Source of the DNA: Taenia hydatigena
Lineage: Eukaryota > Platyhelminthes > Cestoda > Cyclophyllidea > Taeniidae
Length of the DNA: 64,000 nt
Direction: 5' to 3'
Assembly (NCBI GenBank): GCA_036345935.2
Contig: JADWOT020000010.1
Coordinates: 9,158,455 to 9,222,454, forward strand
The translations under genes and the position numbers were made by a program. The stretch's first letter is position 1. Each line of letters opens with the position of its first letter. Below, piece after piece: positions 37,036 to 48,300 of this stretch. The notes under the pieces were generated by a model. That model made no database searches and was not told the DNA's origin. It saw only the letters and a list, made by a program, of their open reading frames with translations.

Positions 37036-37515
37036 TCACTGTGGAGACAAATTCGATTGCACATTTTGTTCTTGACTTCTGCCTGCAGCGTCCATGTTGA
37101 CTATTTGCAACGCAGCCATTTGGAACACCTCATACAGCCACACGAACCTTCCACCCCGTTGGTGCAGACGACATGCCCTCCACCAGTTATAAGGTGTAAA
37201 CCTCTCTGCAGATCCGCCAGACGCTTGCAATGTAATTCTGTCAAGTTTGTGAAGGTTGGCTATGAGACAAGCAAAATGATCACCCCTATCCGTCATATCT
37301 CTTGTCGCCAACGAAATCGTGTCGAGGATGAAGAGCATTGGAGGGCGAGTCGTCCCATTGGCAGCGAGGTCGGTGATGCGGAAAATGAGGCGCCTTAGTC
37401 CAAGTGGAATCTTGCACCCAAAGTGGCATTGCAATGCAGAATCAATCACGTACACAACACCGTCGAATGAACAGAGGTAAGAAGGCTCGAAGGACCTAAG
37501 ATCACAAACATCTCT
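37036..37515 (-). CDS. F-box-like protein, C-terminal part, N-terminus in assembly gap
   Basis: Open frame on the minus strand running without a stop from the edge of the gap (37515) to TGA at 37038-37036. It starts within the conserved SFEPSYLCSFDGVVYVIDSA block (about residue 190 of the family) and covers the remaining 150 or so residues, including GLRRLIFRITDLAANGTTRP and PYNWWRACRLHQRGGR. It ends with a C-terminus about a dozen residues longer than the intact copy. The F-box half would need about 570 bases, more than the 100 Ns provided, and it does not appear beyond the gap. Either the gap is underestimated or the copy is 5'-truncated. Confidence 0.55.
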   Translation of the reverse strand, partial: RDVCDLRSFEPSYLCSFDGVVYVIDSALQCHFGCKIPLGLRRLIFRITDLAANGTTRPPMLFILDTISLATRDMTDRGDHFACLIANLHKLDRITLQASGGSAERFTPYNWWRACRLHQRGGRFVWLYEVFQMAALQIVNMDAAGRSQEQNVQSNLSPQ

Positions 37516-37615
37516 NNNNNNNNNNNNNNNNNNNNNNNNNNNNNNNNNNNNNNNNNNNNNNNNNNNNNNNNNNNNNNNNNNNNNNNNNNNNNNNNNNNNN
37601 NNNNNNNNNNNNNNN
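37516..37615. other. Assembly gap (100 N)
   Basis: Exactly 100 N residues, the usual placeholder for a gap of unknown length. It interrupts an F-box-like gene and lies next to the start of the Fn3 region, so the join of the two regions is not proven by sequence. Confidence 0.95.
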
Positions 37616-37859
37616 TTGACTGGTGTATTTGTGGTAAAGAAGTAATGAAAATGCTTTTTAATCGTTAGTGTTTGCTAAAAGGGATTGAGGATGCTACGGC
37701 TTGCGTCACAAGCTGGTGTAAGGCAAAGGTTCACACAAGAGCAAATGCCCTGCATGTGATTACATTTGCAACAGTTACAGAAACCCAGGCAAACCTGCAA
37801 TATGTGGCGATTTCAGGAATCAAATATTATCAGTCATGTTGGGGATTGCGCGATCCGAT

Positions 37860-40800
37860 GTTGATCCACCAGACGTCATTGCGCGAGCTGATGCAGACTC
37901 GCTAGTAGCAGTGGTTGCAGGAGTCAAAGAGACACCTCAGTGCTAGTGCTTATTAAGTTCAGTTTAGATGCCCCAGGCATGGTAAGCGAAGAATCAGATA
38001 TGGGTGCAGAGGTCGAAGTAGATCCCTTACTCGTGGTAGATGCAAACAAGGAAGTGGGTGCTTCATTTGTGGTGATTGTGAGAGATGCTTCGTAAGGCTT
38101 TGCCTTTGTGGTTGCTGGAGACAAACTAAATCTCTTGGTCGTAGTCACTATAGGATTCGATGTAGCCTCGATAGTTCTAGTTGCAGAAGTTGAAGAGGAC
38201 TCCCTCATGGTGGAGATTTAAGTCGTAGAAAAGGACTTCTTAAATGTGGCGATTACGGGAGTAGAGTAGGTATTTTGGGATGCAGAGGCAGAACTCCTAA
38301 CTTTGGCGGTTGCAGAAGTCCAGAGAACTTTCCCATTCAGGGCAGCTAATTCCTCCCATTCTATCCATGAAATGCATCTTTCTAAGAATATTTGTTGACG
38401 CATACATGTAACACAACTGTTAGCCGTGCATCATGTGGCATGTTTGGCAACCGTGGTGGATATGTTTTTTAACTATTTGCATTGGATTTCGTGCCAGTAG
38501 CCGATGGCGAGTGATTAGGGAAATAATGATGCTAGTGACAAAAAACGCCCTTAGAGCACACCTTCAACCTAATCCACAGGGACGGAAATCACGGCACCGC
38601 ATTTGATTTGACGGGCAAAATAGACTGACCTTGTTTCGCAGGTTTTGCTGATACTGTCAAGGGTTCAGTGAAAGAAACGATTTTTTTCAGAATTCATTAA
38701 AGCATCGGGTTTATAGGGTGCACAAATAGAGGCAGAAAGGGTTGCTTGTGGCTTGAATTCTGTGAAGGCATAGAATTGACCTGCAGAGAGACGAATTCTT
38801 TTCTGCTTTCTACCATCGATGCTTCAATCAATGGTATATCCGATAGTGGTGCCATTAAGTTCATATGCCACATTCCATGTAATATACACCGTGTAGGAGT
38901 CATTGGCCCCAAGCTCCACATTCTGAGGAACGCTGAGATCTACAAAACTCAGAATGAGTATGAGTGTCATTATTGTTAGGAGGAGATGCACCTTCGAGGA
39001 CAGCCATATGAGTGGCTACGGTCATTGAGAAATAGGGCATGAGGTTGAATGAGGGCGGACAATCATGCTTTGCATAAAACTGCATTGGTTTTAGTGAAAA
39101 GGAGACAGACCTGCTGGCAAAAATTCAATCGTCAATAGGGGTGCTATTATGCTGAAAATTTCAGGCAGTACAAATCCACCCACTGCGATTAAATGCTTTT
39201 AGCGATTCAAGTCTTCATATTTGGTATTCTCTCTTAGTTGAAGAGAGGTTGGTCACAGAATTGAAGCGGTTTCTTAAAACTGAACCACCATTTCGCACAA
39301 GGATTGCGAATCCACCGAATCGTCCCTCAACGCCTTCAGGATCGTGCATTAATGTGTTCAGTTCATTCGTATCTTCATAGTAAGATGTCTCAAATGTCGG
39401 TTGTGCATGCCTGTAACAGAAGAAAAGAGTGCAGCTGGAAAATGTGGCGAACTTGTACTCAAAAATCTCTTTCAATATGGGTGAACGCGCAACCACTCGC
39501 GGTTTGTATAGAGGATAGAGGAGGCCATCTATTTTCACATTGCGCTAACCAGTTGCGAATCACAGTACAGTCTTAGATAAAACAAGTAGAATGGAATTGC
39601 CTCGTTTTAAAGCTAACATGGCAACTGTCACATATTTACTGCGGTGACGAACACGTTGAAACCAAGGCAGAACTGCAGTTTGAATGTGTGCACGAAAAGA
39701 AGCGTAAACAGTTTGTTTTGGTCTTAAGTGGGTAAAGTTATAAATTACTTAAGGCGAGTTGAATAATTTTCTGCCATCTCTCATCGGGGTTTCATTCGGT
39801 GGTACAGTCAGACATGCGACCGACTGGTTTGGCTAGTGGATCCCACGTCATGTTCAACGTGTGGGAGTGGATTACATGAAGTTTTGCATCTCAAAGGACA
39901 GTGAGACCCTTACAATAGAGAATTAAGATGATTGTCATTATCGTGGGAAGGAAAATAACTTTATGCTTCTATATTTTCCCCATATTAATGGGCATAGTTG
40001 CAAAACCAATTAAAAGACTGGAATGATGAATTATGAGTGGCTACTACTAGTAGCACATAGGTAGAGTATCAGAGGTTGGAATGAGGGCAGACCTGTATAT
40101 ATTACCTCAAAGGCCAGCGGCTCAGCCATCACGCTGAAAATGTCAGGCGATACAAGTCCTCGCACTGGAATCTCATAAGTAACTGATGGTTTTATTTTCT
40201 CCATTTGATATTCTCCCTCAGTGGCGCAGGGATTGACCAATGAGTCCACCGAAATCTCCTACCACGTCGTTAAGATCGTGCATCGATATGTGAGAATGGT
40301 GCGCGTCGCTGTAGTGAGTTGTCTCAGAAGTCTGGTTGTGCATGGCTGAAACAGGTGCAGAGGAGATGTTAGGGCAAGGCAGGCAACCGAATATGAAGTG
40401 ATTTTACCTTCGCCCATTCATTTTCGCATCGAATTTCGACGCAATTGGTGGTAAAATGCCTACGTAACTCATATGAACGAGTTGAGGGTTCACATCATAC
40501 TGTTGCTTCGGGGAAAGAAGAGGAGAGTATTCACCTTCTTTAGGTGTGGTTACGGACAGAAAACTATTGCAGGACCTAATGTATTTAACTTTAGCCACAA
40601 CTTCCGGTTGAATGCGTGCATACACATCAGCAGAAGTAGCTTGTCAAGGCTGCAGTTGAGCAAATGTGTGAAAATTACATTGAATGAGGATTAATATTTT
40701 CCTGTGGTGCATAAACTGGACTCTATTTAATTGTGTAGACAGCAGTGCGGCCACTGGGTTTAGCTGGAGTATCCCACGTCATATTCACAGTACAAGGTTG

Positions 40801-41600
40801 ATTGCTTCAAGTTTCCATCCTGAGGAACACCAAAACCTGCAGAAAACAGGGTGAGTGTATTCATATTTGTTATTTGGAGAGAAATGAGTTCTTATGTGCC
40901 CCATACACCGCCATTTATGCCCACGTAATCACCAGTAACTGTGAAAACTGGAACCTAGGGTTCATTGTTCTGGAGCAACTACTGAGTGCACATAAGTAGG
41001 CCAGGATCGATTTAAAAGACGGACTTGTGGATATTGCTCCAAACACCGATGGGTCAGCCAACTCGCTGAATATATTGAGCAGTAGTGGTCCACGTACTGT
41101 AATCGAATACGATATTGATGCGATCAGTCCATCTACTCGACATTCTCGTTCTTCAACAGTGGGAACGGACCGTCCACTCCCATTAGGACCTCGAAACCAC
41201 AGAAATCTCCTTTGACATCGTCTTTAACATTCGTGTAGTATGTTTCCTCAAATGTCGATATTCATTTGTGATGGAGCTAATGCGTGGAAAATCTTTACAT
41301 ATTCTATGAGTTCGTATTGCTCGTTGCGATAAACATTATAAGTCGGTACAGATATGGGAAATCGAGGAGGAAAGACTAACCTCGTGTATGAGTTCCGATC
41401 TAATCGAATTCCGAAGAAGGGTTCGGTTGATCGTGCACGAAAATAGAGACGACAACGACATGTGTGGGCTTCGAATCGGTGAAGTCATAAAATTTGTTAA
41501 GCAGAGATGAACACTTTCCTGCCATATGGGTTACGGACTCAACGCTGATACACAGAACCCTCAGCTATGAAGTCTCAGCCCATAAACGACCTGATTGGGA
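37860..41600 (-). pseudogene. Multi-Fn3 antigen-like gene, decayed copy
   Basis: On the minus strand, going down from 41600, alternating B- and A-type Fn3 exons of the plus-strand gene at 45361-50136 can be recognised, each damaged. They are a B remnant (about 41340-41600), A (about 41020-41275), B (about 40440-40800, with CTVNMTWDTPAKPSGRT), A (40093-40345, with an internal loss), B (about 39660-39900), A (39111-39410, with a one-base shift near its start) and B (38665-38939, with DLSVPQNVELGANDSYTVY then a stop). A Thr/Ser-rich stalk (about 37924-38330) and a TSGG word follow. Several exon borders keep their AG and GT signals. Stops and shifts in most exons make it a pseudogene. No signal-peptide exon or EG95-like exon was found at its start. 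Confidence 0.75.
37924..38208 (-). pseudogene. Thr/Ser-rich stalk of the decayed Fn3 gene
   Basis: A 94-residue frame dominated by Thr, Ser and Ala (for example SSSTSATRTIEATSNPIVTT), in the place where the plus-strand gene has its Thr/Ala-rich stalk. Such stretches in surface proteins are often O-glycosylated spacers. Further Ser/Thr-rich frame continues upstream at 38218-38330 after a stop. Confidence 0.55.
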
Positions 41601-44600
41601 GGTCGGTAGAATCGAGGCTCCTGGGCAAACAGGTGGCCTAGATTATAATACACGCCACTTTTGACTGTGTGATAGCAAATGGCAAATCGTTCCCCTTTCC
41701 TTGGGAAATTCTCGCTTATATTTCTTGCTCGAATAAGCGAAAGTGCAACAGAGTATACTAGTCCAAGGTCAATCACAAAGGCAGCTACTCACAAAAGCAC
41801 AAAGAGTAACTTTTCTGAAGTTACAGACGTCCTTAAAACTTGCTTGCGAGGCTGTCAGAAGTTACGTTTCAACGTGTTGGGTGAGCATGCTGCATGACCA
41901 AAGTACCTGGCCCTATGCTCCAGCCAATGGCGTGCAGAGTTACGTCGGCTTTCCACATGTTCACCTGATGACCTTAGCGTTTTCACAGTGGTGCTTACAA
42001 CACCCCACCTTCTTTAGCGCCTTATTTTCTCTCCCAATTTCTGGTGCGTTGATAGAGTCAGTCGACGCCTTGGGCTGTACAAGACTCGTGTGGTGTTGGT
42101 TTCCAATCAATTTATTGCAACAATTAGATCATCAGGAGAGTGTGACCAGCCAAAAGGCGGTTCTTGCCACGTTCCCAATAAACGCGCAAGCCAAAATAGA
42201 GTTCTCACACTGCCGTTTATGTTGATGTCAAGTGACATTTGTGGCACCTATAACATTTGGTTTAAGATGGCCTCACTGATCTATCTGAGAGAATATGACA
42301 TGATCGGGTCGCGCATACACACTGTACCAAATCGGTTGGGTGAGCAGCACTAACACTCTCAAGCAAGAAGTGCAAAGCACATCCACTTACTGAGGAAACT
42401 ACTCCATCAACATCGTGCTAAGTTAGCATGCAAAATCGCGTGATAACCATCTCATCCACTTATCATTAGATGATTGACTCATCTGTTTACCCACTTGACT
42501 AGTCATCATTTGCATCCTGTCGTTCCTCCATTCATCAGTCGGTGCATTGCGTGCCCATTCCTTTATCCGCTCTTCGAAGCCCATTAGTCACTTGATCATC
42601 GCTGTCTAGATGGTGCCAAAGGCGAGTTCAAAACTGTTGATTTGGGATAGTGAGTGATGTCCTCATTCCTGTCAGGCGTCGTTTTGACTACTTAAAGAAA
42701 CTGACATGCATGATGCATCACTTTGACCTGTGTTGGGGAAAGCTATTAAGTGTTTAGACGTTGGCAAGACGAAGAAAAGAGGTCGCATCCCAATCGGATT
42801 TCGGATGCGCGCTTTCTTGACAGCACCATTTTAGCCACCTCGTCATGAGGTTGAGCTCCTCTAACGAATGTGAAATTTTAACAAATTTGCGATGCTTCCC
42901 GAACTGCACACTTGAAATCCTATAAATTGCTTCAATGTCATGCGCAGAGTGCGTACACATACAGTTAAGGGACGTTGCAGCCTCTGCAGAATCAGGCGTT
43001 ACAATAGAAACAAAATGCTCGTGAGGTAGTGGAGAACATCCACACTGTTACGAGGTCAATTCCGGTGCTTAGACAACCAGTCGGTGAGTCATTTAGTCAT
43101 TCAGGTGTGATTGACGAGTACAAGTTGTGGCAGCGTTAGTACAAACTTCTACATTCACACCGCGCTAGACCCAACAGGAGATTAAACAGATGAGTAGCAT
43201 AGAGAAGATTACGACATCTTTTTCGCAAAGTAGAAATTAAAACGCGACACAAAGACATTGCGTATTTGTTGCATTTACGTCTGCAACTGTTGTTATTTCA
43301 TTTCCAGTTCAGTAAACAGGAGTGCAACGGAGGACTCTTGACCTCGTCTGCATTACGATAGCTGCATCATAGAACTATTGTGCGGACTACGTGAAATGTG
43401 CGTCATAAGTGCAAATGGAGTCATCACTGTTCTGCTGAAGAAGGGAAAGAAGAGAGAAATGTTAGCTATTTGACGATGGAGGTTTTAGAACATGTCAGAC
43501 TTCCAGTGATGCAGTTGATTAATTTCACCTTAGCTACAGAAAATGTACAAGACATGCAACAAACTACGTTGCCTGCCTAATATACCTTACGATGTTTTCT
43601 TTAACCCTGCGTTGAACCTCACGTCGATGTAGCCGTAAAGTAAGATCAGAATGCCACAATTTGCAATTTTGGTGTGTGGGCAACATTGTAACATGATTGT
43701 GTTAAGTAGTGAGTTTGAAGATAGACAGACAAATGGACTTTCGATAGTGGGAAGCAGCAAAAGATCTATCTCTCCTCAAATCAATTGCATTTCTTTTACT
43801 AAACTGAAACATGGAGATCAATAGGACTCGGGACATTCGCCCACACAAAGGGTTGTGATACCTTGTCTCCTTATCAATGTGATCGAAGTTATCTCTTTTT
43901 CCCTCTTCCTTCGAGGAAACCTATGTTATGCTGCTTAGTTGACCACCTTGAAAGTGCATACTTGTCATCTGTTTGGCATGCAAATGAACGATTTTACTCC
44001 CATCGATAGTGGCTGGAGAAATGGCGATTGAAGCAATTGACTTACGCATGTAGCATTAAAATGCTCAACAGTCAACTCTATCTCCTAGTATTCGAATGTA
44101 AAGGCAGATATTATGACAGAAAATAAATCTGGCAATTAACTCTAAGTCTTAATGAGAAACACGGAACTTAAAAGAAGACAGGGCATAGAAGAAACTAATG
44201 TGAATGCAAAGATCATCTGGTAAAAGTGTCCAGGAGCCAACGAGATTTCTCGAATTGTTGGTTATCAAGCGCCTTCTGGGTAAGCTTGACTGCCCAAACA
44301 CCATTTTCTTAATAAAGCTTGCAACGCCAGGAGGGTTTCTAATTCCATTTTTATAAGTACCCGTTGTCGAGGGATTGTTTCGTACACCCCACGCTGTCGC
44401 GGCTTAGTAGATTCTCTTTTAGAAGCACTGAAAACCACCTCATTGCACATTTTACACTTCGTATTAGCCAGCGCGTCATCGTCAACGCATCTTGTACTTG
44501 TACTCCTACTTGTACCTGCACGGGCAGGGCACATAACTGCCCATTGCTTACTCGGTTTGCAAACATGAGGTTCCATCAACCACTAATAGATACTTGTGAC

Positions 44601-45310
44601 GAAGACTACCGGAGAAATCACAGCTGCGTTAGCAAGACCAAATGCACGCGATTCGAAAAGCGATAACACGGTGGGTGATGAATTACTGCGATCCCAAATC
44701 GCCCAAAAATAAGCAAATCTCATTTGTAACCACACCGACATAGTGGTAATGTGCTACACAGTGGCCTTTTTGTACTCGCCATTGACTCGGGTCCTATGAG
44801 CAATCCAAATAGCTGATTCAAATTGGACTACTTCACGGCAAATGGACTCGTGGGATAAGATGTGTGAGGTAACAAACAAACACGACGTGTGCATGAGTGC
44901 GCATATTACCCGTGGAATGGATAGTGGATGTGGGCAAGCGGATGATGGAAACGTCCTCAGACCGAGCCCAAGTCTAATCAATTGAATGCGGCGACTACCA
45001 ACCAAATGACCTTAAGAGAAACTAGTAAACTACTTTAACGGTTGCCAACGCAATCATCAGTCATCACTGAGGTACCGACAATACATGAGTCCGAGATCCG
45101 TGATGTTTCACGAAAACCACGAGGGAAATGGAAGAGTACACACATCTGCAGAAGAAAGCTTTTGCACTTCTGCAGGAGTCTCTACCATCGTCCTCAGTAC
45201 AACCAATCGCACTGCCCATTCATGCACGATGATAATGTGCGTGAATAAACAATTCACTTTGTAGGCCAAGGTCGGGCTGCTTCATAGGCTGATAAGGTTC
45301 ACTAACTATC
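41601..45310. other. Divergent spacer between two Fn3 loci; no gene recognised
   Basis: Lies between the start of the decayed minus-strand Fn3 copy and the promoter of the plus-strand copy. The longest frame (41743-42225, plus, 160 residues) has no recognisable domain and overlaps other frames. A minus-strand frame at 44579-44265 owes its Thr/Arg/Ser words to a short GTACTTGTAC-type repeat. No additional Fn3 exon was recognised. Confidence 0.4.
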
Positions 45311-45311
45311 C

Positions 45312-45317
45312 TATAAG
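45312..45317 (+). promoter_or_regulatory. TATA box of the multi-Fn3 gene
   Basis: TATAAG, 49 bases before the ATG at 45361. If transcription starts about 25-30 bases downstream, the 5' UTR would be only about 20 bases. The spacing resembles that of the other intact gene in the window. Confidence 0.45.
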
Positions 45318-45360
45318 TACACTGTGGATTAGGGGTGAATGCAAATTATTTCTGTTAGAG

Positions 45361-48300
45361 ATGTCGCTTCATGTCTGCCTCATTTTGCTGGCAACCATCA
45401 TCTTCGGTGATGAATCTTCACTGACAGCCGGTAAGCTACCTACCTACTCTGCTCTGCTCTACCCTAATCCGCGTACGTGGCGAATCATTCAACAAATGTG
45501 GGCATTTGCCTCATTGGTAGTGGTGGCTTGACTACTTTCTATTACCTTTTGTCGCATCATATTACAGCTATATTACATTAACACGGCTGACTTCACACAT
45601 TTACTGCCTCCATATTTATCCTCCTTATTAACTTCAAAAGTGCCTTTGAATTTGCGTCGACCTCACGGAAGTGGAAGTTGTCCAATTATTTTGCTTATTA
45701 CTGAGCTCACTGTTGTAAGCCGTCGTTCTGGTGAGGACATAAGTCTGGTGCTATTCTACTCTAACACCAATGTGTACAAATTCAAAATTGTCAATGGGTG
45801 ACAATGCATTCTAAAAGACCTTAAACGTGACTTCAGCGTCGGTGTGTGCATCTGCACATAAGTATGGTGCTTTCTTCTCCAAACATCTGCAGTTATGGGC
45901 GATTTCAACCAGTTCTGGCTGCGTAGTCTTAACTCATTTACAATCAGACTACTCATTGGCACCTACGGCTGCTTTAAACGGACTTTCCAAATAACATGCC
46001 TTCCTCCCTTTTCAATTTTGTTAAAGGGACAGGGACCGAGACAGCATCACTCGCACCATACCTCGATTTGAAACGTGTGACTTCCGACTCTATCCATTTC
46101 ACCTGGAATACCCAAGGCCTCGAGGATCTCAATGTGACCCAAATTCAAGTCATTTTTACATCAGATTCACATCCCGGCATCTACGGGCATGCAACAGCTC
46201 ATGTGTCAACAGGCAAATTGACTGTTGACGAATTAGAGCCTCACACACTGCACGACGTGACTGTGGAGGCAACTGGAAACGGAGTGTACATTGTGCATCC
46301 CATTGGACTCATTAGAACACAGTCCTCAGGTAAACTAAACCAAGGCTGTGCTCATGACCAACCCGTTGCATCAATTTTGTGCCATTCCCAGTCCACACAT
46401 GTGCACGTCCATCCACGCCAAATTTATTAGCGTAGGAAGAGTAAAATTAGAGCCTTCGATAAGAAAATCTGGCCACCCCAACAATCTGGCAGCCGATGCC
46501 ATGAGGTATCTTGCTGTGCTTTGGTAGCACCTTTAAATTTGTGCTTTCATTAATGATATTTCATCAATCACAGCTGCTACTTGTGTAGCACCACCCATGA
46601 GAAGGGGCACATCGCGAACACAAATTAAGTTTGAGTAAAATGAACCAAATCCAGTGAACGAAATTTCTAAGCCTTATCACTTAGCCTATTTCAAAATTAA
46701 GCAAAACACAGTTTTGGTTAGGATCTCAACTAAGGACGATCAGACGAGCTGCACCATGTTTGGAACTTGGTATCAAAACACGAGACACAGATGCGTGGTG
46801 GAAGCTCAGCATCTTAAATATTACAGCTGCCTATTTGGTACCCATTGTTTAGCAATTACAAATAATTTTAAATTAAAAGACCGTGCAAAATTTATAAATC
46901 AAATGCAAATCGCCTTATTTTGGGGGTTTCGCTCACGTCTCAACACCTCACGTCTACTGTCACAGCCATACGAAAACCGACATTCGAGGCGAATTACACA
47001 GAAGATATTGAGATATTGGATATTCTGATACACGAACCTGAGGGAGACGAGGAATACTTCGACAGCTTCGAGATCTTGAGGAAAATTGGCGGTCTCGAAT
47101 CAAAAGGTCCGTGGCAATCTGTGGTCAACCTCACTGATGGAGAGCGGACATATGAAATGGAGGGAGTGGAAACGTCAATGAAACATGCAGTCACAGTGCG
47201 TGGACTTGTGCTGCCTGACAGCTTCAGCGAGATGGCCGATCCTTTGGTATTTGAAACAATGGAAGCAGGTCTGTCTCCTTTCCACTCACCACCTGTTTTA
47301 CTCATGCGCAATCAGCAGCGTCTAAACATTCATTGTGTCTCATGCTCAATTTTCTGCATTTATCGCTCTGCGAACTGTTTGTGATTGCAATCATCCTACC
47401 TTGCATTGTAGATCTTAGTGTTCCCCAGAATGTGGGACTTCAAGTAGTCGATCCTTACACAGTGCACATGACGTGGGGTCCACCAGTTAGACCTTACGGA
47501 CGCATTGCTGGCTACACCATCGAATGGAGTCGGGATTTTGTAGAGTGGGAAAATATTAATCTCCCCTCTGGCAATTTCTATGACTTCACCGATTTGAAGC
47601 CGGGCCGAACTATTGTCGCCTCTATTTGTGCGCACAATCATCCAAACACTTCAGTGAAATTCGATTATGTCGGAACTCGCAGTGCCGTCATGAAAGTGAC
47701 TATACCACCACGAATACAAGGTCAGCCTTTTCTCCCCGATCTATCGAATCTGTGTCATGACTTGAAACTGATTATGGTAAATGGTATTGTAAAATAACTA
47801 GAGTGTTAAAAATGCTAATATTTTGCTGCATCTACTGTCTACGAAAATAGATGCACTCGCTCATTTTTGTACTGAAAATTAATGCCTGTGTTTGTTGACG
47901 TCCATACACAACAGGTTCACTGTTACAGGTATGCGAAAACCGAAGTTCGAGGCAACCTACCATGAAGACGTCGGTGATTTGCACATCAAAATTCCCGATC
48001 CTAAGGACGTCATTGGCGTCTTCGGTGGGTTCGAGATCCTGATGAAAATCGGACCACCAGACTCACAAAATGCCTGGCAGTCCGTGGTCAACCTTTCTGC
48101 TACTGCACGAGAATACGATGTGGAGAAAATGCATCCACTCCTCATGTATTCTGTCACAGTTCGTGGACTCGTTTTGCCCAGCACCTTCAGTGTGATGGCT
48201 GATCCACTGGTGTTTAATGTAACACATGCAGGTCTGCCTCCTTGCCAATCGCTTCTCATATGCTTGCACGAATTTAGTAACTACACTTTACCTATTCAAC

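Noticed and set aside
41743..42225. 160-residue open frame as a gene between the two Fn3 loci
   Set aside because: No domain, signal peptide or splice support, and it overlaps open frames in other phases. Length alone is not sufficient in this composition.
44351..44579. Thr/Ser/Arg-rich minus-strand frame as a stalk-like antigen
   Set aside because: The composition comes from a short imperfect repeat of GTAC/TTGTACC-type units, and there is no second copy or neighbouring exon.
46573..46640. Possible alternative last exon for a short EG95-like protein (after CAATCACAG)
   Set aside because: The frame is short, basic and lacks the hydrophobic tail expected for that family. Splicing on to exon A1 is in phase and better supported.
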